Origin: Anoxybacter fermentans
Lineage (GTDB): Bacteria; Bacillota; Halanaerobiia; DY22613
Length of the DNA stretch: 64,000 nucleotides
Assembly (NCBI RefSeq): GCF_003991135.1
Contig: NZ_CP016379.1
Coordinates: 2,666,001 to 2,730,000, forward strand
Direction of reading: 5' to 3'
In this document: one piece after another, positions 1-7,017 of the stretch
Numbering within the stretch: position 1 is the stretch's first letter
How the letters are laid out: each line of letters opens with the position of its first letter
Made by a program: the position numbers and the translations under genes
The notes under the pieces: generated by a model
What the model saw: the letters and a program-made list of their open reading frames with translations, nothing else
Databases searched by the model: none
Told to the model about the DNA's origin: nothing

Positions 1-529
1 CAACATCCCCCATCCAAACAACTTCATTAATTCCACTACCTGAATAACCAGCTTTGATCATCAGTGCTCTACCATAAGCCAGACCAATTCCCACTTTTAT
101 CTCTACAATATCAGATTTTCTATATTTATAGTTTAAAATTTTTATTAAAGAATTGATTTCTGCTGCTGCAAAGTACATATTTTCAATTTGATACTTATAT
201 TGTGCTTCAAATATACCAGATACACAATCACCAACAATATTAATTTCTTTACAATCATAATAACTATTTAGTATTGCAACTGTTTCTGATATATAACTTC
301 GATATAGCTTGGCAAGTTTAGGTCTCCGATGTTCACCAGTTAATTCAGAAGATTGTCTAATATCTACAAAAATTGCACCAACCTTCACATAAAATCCATT
401 AGTATATGTCAATTTACTTCTGTCTGGAATATAATCTAATTCCTCAAAACTATTATTACTTTCAGCTAAAATTTCATCTATTCTCTCCGCACTCTTATTT
501 ATATCATAGCTTTTATGATTTGTTTGCAT
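1..529 (-). CDS. PycC-like class III nucleotide cyclase (C-terminus beyond window edge)
   Basis: The minus strand is open from an ATG at 529 (GGGGGAGAG ribosome binding site just upstream) to the left edge, giving 176 residues. Class III cyclase signatures are visible: FVDIR around residues 54-58, whose Asp56 would be the first metal ligand, and VGDC around 99-102, whose Asp101 would be the second. Later come YGRALMIKAG (about 152-161), GSGIN and VWMGDV. As I recall the family, this LMIKAG/GSGIN/VWMG pattern is typical of the PycC cyclases of Pycsar defence, which make cCMP or cUMP after phage infection and activate a membrane or TIR effector. The effector would be the next gene downstream, left of the window. 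Alternative: another stand-alone adenylate/guanylate cyclase. I am confident of the cyclase fold and fairly confident of the Pycsar assignment. Confidence 0.72.
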   Translation of the reverse strand, partial: MQTNHKSYDINKSAERIDEILAESNNSFEELDYIPDRSKLTYTNGFYVKVGAIFVDIRQSSELTGEHRRPKLAKLYRSYISETVAILNSYYDCKEINIVGDCVSGIFEAQYKYQIENMYFAAAEINSLIKILNYKYRKSDIVEIKVGIGLAYGRALMIKAGYSGSGINEVVWMGDV

Positions 530-536
530 ATTCTCT

Positions 537-640
537 CCCCCTTTTTAATTTAGATATTGTCAATTTTTTTGCATTTTTAACCATAACTCCTTGATATAGC
601 TAATTTTTTATTTAAAACTTACTACCCCCCTTTTTTAAGA
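537..640 (-). repeat. Leader-like dispersed repeat, copy 1
   Basis: About 100 bp directly upstream of the cyclase gene is clearly similar to 3641-3741, sharing the TTTTTAACCATAA and TTATTTAAAACTT segments and a C-rich end. In both copies the minus strand ends in a G-rich ribosome binding site before an ATG. It may be a duplicated promoter and leader, or the end of an unknown mobile element. Confidence 0.5.
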
Positions 641-656
641 TATATTATAAATATAA

Positions 657-795
657 TTGATTAAAGTGCAAAAAGCTAATTTTGAACAACATAGAAATTT
701 TTCGTTAAACCATTTTAGTGAGATTTCAGTCGAACTTTAGATAGTTCGAAAAATTTTTTTGAAGCAAAAAATTAGCTTTTTGCAGTAAAATCATT
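657..795. repeat. Palindromic MITE-like element, short copy
   Basis: The terminal inverted repeat GCAAAAAGCTAATTTT opens the element and its complement AATTAGCTTTTTGC closes it. The conserved arm segments GAAATTTTTCGTTAAACCA and GTTCGAAAAATTT are present. The two internal hairpins of the ~220-bp copies are deleted. Confidence 0.75.
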
Positions 796-845
796 ATATC
801 ACTTAAACACTATTTCTCTAAATTCATTAGGGGGCTATATAGAAC
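796..845 (-). mobile_element. IS3-type left-end fragment
   Basis: This is the reverse complement of the IS3 left end at 1978-2030 (TTCATTAGGGGGCTATATAG). It directly abuts the palindromic element, the same arrangement as at 13031-13079. Confidence 0.55.
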
Positions 846-879
846 CCACTCCACCCAATCTCTTTCTTAAATATAGTTA

Positions 880-968
880 GGATAACAAATGTGCAGCTAT
901 ACTACAAAGTAGAAAAGCATGTCCCGAAAGCCAAAAATGTAGCCAACAAAATATCGCCCTTGTTATCT
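880..968 (-). other. attC-like integron recombination site
   Basis: An 89-bp site lies just downstream of the minus-strand gene ending at 1006. Its ends are perfect 8-bp inverted repeats (GATAACAA at 881-888 and TTGTTATC at 960-967), with further inner pairing CTACA/TGTAG. Length, placement and GTTAT-type end match an integron attC. Confidence 0.55.
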
Positions 969-1005
969 GTCGTACTTCTACAGCTAACTTTCAATAAGCC
1001 AAATA

Positions 1006-1887
1006 TTACCGGCTACTTTTTTTTAGATTTTCATCTGCCATAAAGAATTTATAGAACCTACTATTTTCAAATTTATTAATATTCTCTTTTATCTTGTCGA
1101 TTATCTTTTGTTTCTGTTGGTCTGATATTTGGGGCCAATTTTTTTGTTCTTTACAATATTCTAGAACATCATTAATCAAAGGACTACGTACATTTCGTGG
1201 AATTTTAATAATGCCACCAGACGGATCAACAATGGTATTGTTCCATACTTCGCCTTGAGCTTTTTTAATAATTGTAACCAAAAGTATTCCAGCTAAATTG
1301 GAATATACATAAAATGAATTAAAACCTGTATTTATCAAAATATATCCATAAGCACTGGTTCGAAAGAAGACATTTGGATTTTGTTTTGCTATTTCCGGAC
1401 TAGCAATGCTAATTTCAGGAAATAAGAACAGATGGTTTTCAATCGGAAGAACATTTTGGATATTTCCTAAAAGAAAATTACGCATACTTTCTTCTGCATC
1501 TGACAAAATCTTTAATGATGTTTCATTCAAACTTTGAGATTTACGAAATTCAGCTAAATCAAGATATAAAATGCGCCAATTTACCGAAACAATAAATGGA
1601 TATAGCCATTCACCATATTGGAAATCTTGATTCCCTAATGTATCATTTTGATAAGGGTAAAAAATATTTAATGCAAAAGCACGTTCAACTTTTGAAAAAG
1701 TTTCTTCACAATCTTTGCACAAAAGATCTAACTTGCGTCCGTCTTGTTATCTTGCATTCGGATTAATTTTGGGTAGACGTAAAAATCCCGTAGGCGAACC
1801 TTTCTTTATTGAATCAAAAACGAACTTAGGAATTACATGGCTTTTTAATAATCTTGCTTCTTTCCCACATAACGCACATTTAGCCAT
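1006..1887 (-). pseudogene. Cys4 (CxxC...CxxC) cassette protein interrupted by an in-frame stop
   Basis: Translation from the ATG at 1887 gives MAKCALCGKEARLLKSHVIP and continues in one frame for 293 codons to the stop at 1006. A single TAA at 1747-1749 (codon 47) interrupts it. The body after the stop is open for about 238 codons from a TTG at 1722. Cys4 and Cys7, then LLCKDCE, make a likely zinc-binding treble-clef-like pair, and SHVIPKF resembles a conserved motif of uncharacterised proteins. An attC-like site lies directly downstream (880-968) and a partial one upstream (1939-1978), so this is a complete integron-type cassette. The stop may be a true loss of function, a sequencing error, or lead to a separate C-terminal product. 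Function unknown. Confidence 0.65.
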
Positions 1888-1938
1888 TATTTTTACCTCT
1901 TCATTTAATTTTTAATTTGAAATATTTCTTAGCATAGC

Positions 1939-1978
1939 AGATAACGTTCCGAGTATTTCCGACACACCCGCCCCCGCC
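1939..1978 (-). other. Half attC-like site cut by an IS3 element
   Basis: AGATAACG followed by GAGTATTTCCGACAC matches the outer arm of the attC-like sites at 5220, 6111 and 14057. The other arm is missing because IS3 left-end sequence begins here. Confidence 0.45.
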
Positions 1979-2755
1979 TATATAGCCCCCTAATGAATTT
2001 GGAGGAACTGTGTTTAAGTGATATAATTAACTTAAAGGGGATTATCAATAATGAAACGTAAAAATATTCTGATGAATTTAAACAACAAATTCTTGATGAA
2101 TGTAGAGTAGATTAGTAGGTAATGTTGCTTTGGTTGCTCGGCACCATGAAATTTCTAAAAATACCACATATACCTGTATTAAAGCCAATCGTAAAAAAGG
2201 TTCAACTAAATCTTTTCCCAGAGATATATTGTACTGATCAATTTTTCAGTTATCACTGATAGATGTTTTTGGTCGTTCGGTAATCGATTATCATTTAGGA
2301 CTACCGTGTACTGCTAAAGATGTCTGTAGATTTCTTAAGAACTCTCTGAGAAAGAGACAGTTAGTTAAAAGGATGAAGATGCCAAAAATAAGAACAGATA
2401 ACGGTCCACAGTTTATTTCTAATGAATTTGAAAACATATGTAAGATATTAGGCATAGAACATCAAAGAATTCCTGTAAAAACACCAAATATGAATGCTCA
2501 TATAAAATCATTCCATTCAATACTTGAAGAAGAATGTTATAGTCGTAATGAGTTTAATAGTTTTACGGAAGTATATTACATTATAAGTAATTATATGAAG
2601 TATTATAATGAAAGAAGAAAACAGGGCAGTATAGAAAATATGCCTCCATCTAAATTTTATGAAGTATTAAAGAGTAATTCTGTGAAAGTTAAATCTTTCA
2701 TTACATTATCTCCAATATTAGGGGGTCAGCCCGGAAATCCCTCCCCCTGAAGTAG
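1978..2755 (+). mobile_element. IS3-family insertion sequence, decayed
   Basis: The left end TATATAGCCCCCTAATG begins at about 1978. A degenerate OrfA start, then a rve-type OrfB remnant, follow. The right end near 2720-2755 (CCAATATTAGGGGGTCAGCC) recurs next to the IS3 fragment at 27627-27715. Frameshifts make it non-autonomous. Confidence 0.7.
2051..2750 (+). pseudogene. IS3-family transposase OrfA/OrfB remnant
   Basis: From the ATG at 2051, preceded by an AAAGGGG ribosome binding site, a frameshifted OrfA is readable (MKRK, then a shift, then SDEFKQQILDEC). OrfB resumes with GRSVIDYHLG and an intact open stretch from 2373. That stretch holds RTDNGPQFIS (second catalytic Asp), FHSILEEECYS (catalytic Glu) and NYMKYYNERR, the C-terminal half of an rve-type DDE domain. 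The middle of the element, including the OrfA-OrfB junction and much of the OrfB N-terminus, is missing, so it cannot transpose by itself. A related copy lies at 28628-29640 on the minus strand. Confidence 0.75.
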
Positions 2756-2847
2756 TAGAGCAGTTGACCAAAACCATAACTCACTACACCCAGAATGGAG
2801 GAATTCATAAGTTATGATCTGCCAACCACTACTCAATATCCTCTTAA

Positions 2848-3074
2848 ATGATTAAACTGCAAAAAACTAACTTTGAGCACCATAGAAATTTTTCGGTTAA
2901 CCATTTAGTGAGATTAAAAAAGAAATAGACCCTATCACAAAAAGTTATATGCTAATCATGGAACAGGAAAACTTATTGATTAATGTGGCTTATTTCAACT
3001 AAAATCAAATTTTAGATGGTTTGAAAAATTTCTTCTAAAACGAAAAATTAACTTTTTTGTAGTAAAATTATTCA
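2848..3074. repeat. Palindromic MITE-like element, copy 2
   Basis: ATGATTAAACTGCAAAAAAC opens and TTTTTTGTAGTAAAATTATT closes the element, with arm segments GAAATTTTTCGGTTAACCA and GTTTGAAAAATTTC. The middle differs from other copies. The copy with its flanks (2755-3180) is similar to 14880-15170. Confidence 0.65.
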
Positions 3075-3299
3075 TAGGATAAATTCGACATAAATAAATA
3101 AATTTCCTTTATAAAAGATATATTTTTTATGTTGACTTAAGATTAATAACCACTTTCTTGAAATATATAATATCCACCTAAAGTTGCATCTTAAAGACTT
3201 AACATTCGATTATTTCATTATCCTTGCCCTCTACACTGACTTTCTAAAAGGCTTGTGAAAAAATTAATCTTTTGAGAATGATAATAATAAGGATGATAG

Positions 3300-3612
3300 T
3301 GGGCTTTCCCGGTTAAGCCTACCTGCCTGAACTTGAATCCATCCGTCCTAACTTCTAAGGTTATCCAACTTTCGGACTTTCCCACATTATGCAAAGTTAC
3401 CTACCTGAAAAGCCAACCCTGATTCGCTTTCGCTATGTTCCAGGTTCCCCCCTTCAGCTTCCTTCAGACCCCACTGTTATCAGTGACAGCCTTGCTTACG
3501 GGTTGTCTTCCCGCTGGTTAGGCGACAGGGCTTCTTTCTGCCCATCGGCTCAGCAAACATGCTGGGCAAACATAAAAAAGGCTGTTGACCCTCTAACTTT
3601 GTCAACAGCCTG
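3300..3612 (-). ncRNA. Fragment resembling domain I of a group II intron
   Basis: Read on the minus strand, the segment contains GAAGACAACCCGTAAGCAAG, GGGGTCTGAAGGAAGCTGAA, CTTTTCAGGTAGGTAACTTT and GGACGGATGGATTCAAG. I recognise these as typical of the 5' domain I region of bacterial group II introns. No reverse transcriptase follows. A hairpin GGCTGTTGAC/GTCAACAGCC sits at its 5' side (3580-3610). Related pieces occur near 15165, 38352, 43693 and 62312. The open frame antisense to it is not a gene. Confidence 0.5.
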
Positions 3613-3640
3613 AATACTTCTTACGTTTTATCATTAATAC

Positions 3641-3741
3641 CCCCCTTAATTTAATTACGTATTGTAAAAAGTTTTTTAAGTTTTTAACCATAATCCCATG
3701 ATATTACTATTTTTTTATTTAAAACTTGCCACCCCCCTTTT
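3641..3741 (-). repeat. Leader-like dispersed repeat, copy 2
   Basis: Similar to 537-640. On the minus strand it ends in GGGGGGTATTAATG followed by a short frame that stops within the intron-like fragment, so a gene that once followed this leader has been replaced. Confidence 0.45.
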
Positions 3742-3744
3742 GTT

Positions 3745-3843
3745 GTAATTCCTGAATTAAATGACTTACCTTATATGCCTGCTAGATGGTCTAAATTAAT
3801 TAAAATGGCTCAAGAATTTAATTTACAGCAACAGGTAACATAA
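3745..3843 (+). pseudogene. C-terminal fragment of an unrecognised protein
   Basis: A short open stretch ends in PARWSKLIKMAQEFNLQQQ and a TAA. It has no start codon or ribosome binding site and reads like the tail of a transposase, but I cannot place it in a family. From here to 4125 I see only short hairpins (for example 3997-4018, AAACACCATTTGGATGGTGT) and no gene. Confidence 0.25.
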
Positions 3844-4125
3844 CCCCTTTATATCTGTTTAGCAGAGCCTGAGGCAAAAAACACTAAAACCAGTTATCGG
3901 CGAAGCGTACCCTTGACAAACCAAACCAGCTAAATGGTAAACTAAAATTACGAGGGTGATCTGATTTGTCATGCCTTTTCGCCCTCGACAACTTCTAAAC
4001 ACCATTTGGATGGTGTTTGTCAAAAGCGATAGCGTCGATTAATCGCTTATCTTACCTTAAATTGACTCATTTTTATTTTTTCATAGATCTTTTGACACTA
4101 CCCCTACCCTGTTAGAAAGACTGTC

Positions 4126-4272
4126 GCATAACGCTGCAGGCATTTCTGGCATGCTCGGGCCGAAAGCCTGGCACAAGACTTGCGCCATTCATACTAACAT
4201 AACCTCTTAACAAGTTTTGTGACAGAGAACATATCCCGTAGGGTAGTCCATTACGGAAACAACCTGTTATAC
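4126..4272 (-). other. attC-like integron recombination site
   Basis: The outer boxes are GCATAAC (4126-4132) and GTTATAC (4266-4272). The next arm segments, GGCATTTCTGG and CGGAAACAACC, pair imperfectly, as do the inner GGCACAAGACTTG and CAAGTTTTGTGAC. It lies immediately 3' of the minus-strand gene ending at 4288. Confidence 0.6.
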
Positions 4273-4287
4273 GACGTAGGACAAAAC

Positions 4288-5190
4288 TCAGGCCTTTTCC
4301 TGCTCAAGAATGCTTAAATACTTTTTCATAAACTTTTCACTCGGTAATACTATCGCTTTTTGTACTTCCTCTATGCCATATTTCCTATTAATTGCATCAA
4401 ATATAGCAAAACCTAGTCGATGTGTAAGTCTTGATCTTCCAAATCCTCTTTCTAAAAACTCATAAATACTATGTACTTTATTATGTTTTAAATCATCAAC
4501 TAAAGATCTATATTCATTAAGTAACTTAAATGTCATATCCTTATTACTCAATAAAAGATAGTCTTCTTGTATTGGGGTACCACTATTGAGAAGTCTATTC
4601 TTTATCCTAAATTTTTTAGCAGCAAAAATTCCAGTTCCTTCATAATGTATGTAGTAATCTAAAAATTCCTTCATACTATGAAATGAGTCAATCTCGTTAA
4701 GCCCTCTTATTGGCCCGTGATATTTTTCATACATAACATGAGCTGTTTCATGAATAGTTGTAGAAATTAATTCTTTAAAGTTATTTAGGAATATTTCAGT
4801 ATTCACGTTAATACAAACAGCCTTGTTTATTCCAATCCCGATATCATAGCCAATCACAGGATAAATAGTTATATCTTTAAACTCTGTTTTGGGAAACAAA
4901 CATCTAATACTCTCTTGAACTTCTTTTAACCATTCCCCTTCTTTCTCTTTCATTAAATTAATAAGATTAAGTATCGCACCTCTGTTTTTGAAAAAATCCT
5001 TAAAACCAAATATTTCTTCACTCTTTTTATTGATTACTTTCTCTAACTTATGTAGACTAAAATCATTCTCGAACTTATTTGCATGAGCAGAAATTATCTT
5101 AAACGCAGTATTATGCTGAATGTCTTTAATAGCAGCTTGACCACTCAATATTTTAAAGAATTCTTCTATGTATGAATAATTAACTCTCAT
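4288..5190 (-). CDS. HExxH metallopeptidase-like cassette protein, copy 1
   Basis: A 300-residue soluble protein without signal peptide or membrane segment. TIHETAHVMYEKYHG around residues 146-159 is a HExxH zinc motif (His147, Glu148, His151). HYEGTG with Glu184 could supply the third ligand in gluzincin style. The ATG at 5190 follows a GGGGGTTATTAA leader. The gene is bracketed by attC-like sites (4126-4272 downstream, 5220-5373 upstream), the anatomy of one integron cassette. A copy differing at about 14 of 300 residues lies at 13125-14027. The substrate is unknown. A zinc peptidase is the best reading, but HExxH alone does not prove activity. Confidence 0.75.
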   Translation of the reverse strand: MRVNYSYIEEFFKILSGQAAIKDIQHNTAFKIISAHANKFENDFSLHKLEKVINKKSEEIFGFKDFFKNRGAILNLINLMKEKEGEWLKEVQESIRCLFPKTEFKDITIYPVIGYDIGIGINKAVCINVNTEIFLNNFKELISTTIHETAHVMYEKYHGPIRGLNEIDSFHSMKEFLDYYIHYEGTGIFAAKKFRIKNRLLNSGTPIQEDYLLLSNKDMTFKLLNEYRSLVDDLKHNKVHSIYEFLERGFGRSRLTHRLGFAIFDAINRKYGIEEVQKAIVLPSEKFMKKYLSILEQEKA

Positions 5191-5219
5191 TTAATAACCC
5201 CCATCAGGTATCATATGTC

Positions 5220-5373
5220 GTATAATGTTCTAGGTGTTTCCGACGTGTCCGTGCCATTAGACCTGGCGCAAAGATTGCCATCCGTCACACTTATATTTCT
5301 CATTACAAGCTTTGTGACAGAGGGCATATCCAAAGACAGGCCGTTAGGCCGTAGTGAAAGAACCCTGTTATAC
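5220..5373 (-). other. attC-like integron recombination site
   Basis: GTATAAT (5220-5226) and GTTATAC (5367-5373) are the outer boxes. GTTCT and AGAAC pair next, and inner GGCGCAAAGATTG pairs with CAAGCTTTGTGAC. The stop codon of the CPBP gene (5368-5370) lies inside the terminal box, a common cassette arrangement. Confidence 0.6.
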
Positions 5374-6057
5374 CCAATCCACATAACTATTTTGTTTTCT
5401 ATAATATAAAATACTCAAATTTATTCCATCTATTAAATTGTGTATTATAATAGGATAAATTAAACTCTTTGAAATTTGAAAACTATATCCTAATACTAAG
5501 GCAGCTATGAATCTTGTAGGAACCATACTTAAAAAAGCTTTCCATGTCTCATTTCCATATAAAACATTTAAGATATGAACAAATACAAATATAACACTAG
5601 CTATAATCGTAGCATAGCTAAAAATAAACAAATGGCCATTTACAATTGTATTTAATGCTCCTTGTACAAATCCTCTATAAAGTAGTTCTTCTACAGGTCC
5701 AACAAAAATCCAAACATAAATAAATTGCCATTTAATATCTCCCTCACCATATGTAATTTCTTTAAGATCGTCTGAAGGTATAGTAAATACTAAACCACCA
5801 CTTATTAAAGCTAAAGGAAGTCCAAATACAAATATTGATTTAAGTCCTTTGTAAACATTACCTAATATTAAACCTGCCTCAGTAAAAGATAAACCTATAA
5901 GTTTAATTAAAATAATTGTAATAAGTATATTTATTGGAACTAGTAAGACTTTTTTCTTGAAATCTTCAATATTTAACTTTGTGGAAATTAACATACTAAT
6001 TTTTTTAATTATAAACCACTGTAAAACTAATAGAATTATCAAAAATATTAATTTCAC
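5368..6057 (-). CDS. CPBP-family intramembrane metalloprotease
   Basis: Chosen start is the GTG at 6057 (VKLIFLIILLVLQWF), preceded by GAGAGGGTGAT. The frame is open further upstream, but that part is the attC-like site. About 229 residues with several hydrophobic segments. Motif 1 is EELLYRGFVQG (EExxxR), motif 2 is FVFVHILN and motif 3 is IIIHNLIDG. These Glu, Arg and His residues define CPBP (CAAX protease and bacteriocin-processing, ABI) enzymes, which cleave within the membrane. Family members process bacteriocins, confer bacteriocin self-immunity or prenyl-protein maturation; which applies here is unknown. The gene lies between two attC-like sites. Confidence 0.85.
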   Translation of the reverse strand: MKLIFLIILLVLQWFIIKKISMLISTKLNIEDFKKKVLLVPINILITIILIKLIGLSFTEAGLILGNVYKGLKSIFVFGLPLALISGGLVFTIPSDDLKEITYGEGDIKWQFIYVWIFVGPVEELLYRGFVQGALNTIVNGHLFIFSYATIIASVIFVFVHILNVLYGNETWKAFLSMVPTRFIAALVLGYSFQISKSLIYPIIIHNLIDGINLSILYYRKQNSYVDWV

Positions 6058-6110
6058 TTTATCACCCTCTCTAATATTATATGATTCATTAAAAATTAAA
6101 AAAGGATTGT

Positions 6111-6264
6111 GTATAACAGTGCAGGCATTTCCGACGTAACCCGTTCCCGATAGGAATTGGCGTACTGTTTGCCAGTAGCTGTCATTATTTTCCATATTAT
6201 TGCAAATAGCATGACAAAGGACTATGTGCCGTAAGGCCAATGGCTCAAAAATGCCTTGTTATAT
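6111..6264 (-). other. attC-like integron recombination site
   Basis: GTATAAC (6111-6117) and GTTATAT (6258-6264) are the outer boxes. GGCATTTCCGA and TCAAAAATGCC form the adjacent arm. It ends the cassette upstream of the CPBP gene. Confidence 0.6.
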
Positions 6265-6454
6265 GGCGGCCTGTATTAACTAATGTTGATGCTTCAAAAA
6301 AGGTTTTACAAATTTCCCAAAAAACCTTTTTAAAATTTTCATTTCCCTGTTTTTCACTTCTACTCACCTTTTCATTTATTTCTTTTATAAAACAAAAAAA
6401 CTTTATCCCTATCTTGTCGAATATATTAGCAGTCAATAAAAGGAGTAAAGCCAC
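6245..6454 (-). CDS. Possible small cassette ORF (69 aa)
   Basis: An open frame from a GTG at 6454 ends inside the attC-like site, just where a cassette gene should end. The product starts hydrophobic (ALLLLLTANIF) and is otherwise lysine-rich. There is no clear ribosome binding site and I recognise no family, so its coding status rests on position only. From 6470 to 6930 the sequence is very AT-rich and I see no gene. Confidence 0.25.
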   Translation of the reverse strand: MALLLLLTANIFDKIGIKFFCFIKEINEKVSRSEKQGNENFKKVFWEICKTFFEASTLVNTGRHITRHF

Positions 6455-6930
6455 ATTGAATTACTATTAGAGCTATATTCGACATAAATCATATTATCCT
6501 TTGAAAAACCTTTACCCAAGTTGATCTTACAAGAAAATTAAAAAGACAGCTTAACTTAAAAATACTTTACTCTTTCCCTTTAAGATAAAAACAAATAATG
6601 AGTTTTACCATTTTAATAAAAAATGTAAAAATTATAAATCACCTAGCAATTTGCCCTCATAACTATATTATTTAATCTTCAATAATCAAACAATACTGAT
6701 TTTATCTCTATATTAAAATTAGTATTATTCTAAAAATCAGAAAAAATTAATGTTAAATTTAAAAAATAAAAACATTCCTATACAACTTACTACACCATTT
6801 TTTAGGAGTAAAAAAGAGTCATAATATAGTCTCAGGACATGTTTACAATAATATTTTACACTATTAACCTTGTTTTGTCAATAATTTTTTTAAAAAATTT
6901 ATTTATCTTCTTTATTTTTCTAGAAATTAA

Positions 6931-7013
6931 TAATAGGGATGCTCCCCTCTGTGTATTTCGTCCACTAATTATTTACCAAAATAGAGGAGTCATCCCTTAT
7001 TGTTTTTTTATAA
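6931..7013. terminator. Hairpin with T-run downstream of the ABC permease
   Basis: AATAGGGATGCTCCCCTCT and AGAGGAGTCATCCCTTATT form a long stem with minor mismatches. On the plus strand it is followed by GTTTTTTTA. It may act in both directions and bounds the permease gene ending at 7018. Confidence 0.5.
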
Positions 7014-7017
7014 AAAA

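Noticed and set aside
3389-3613. Open frame of 74 codons, with related frames at 43600-43947 and 62214-62561
   Set aside because: They are antisense to the intron-like fragments and palindromic elements, repeat wherever those occur, and have no ribosome binding site.
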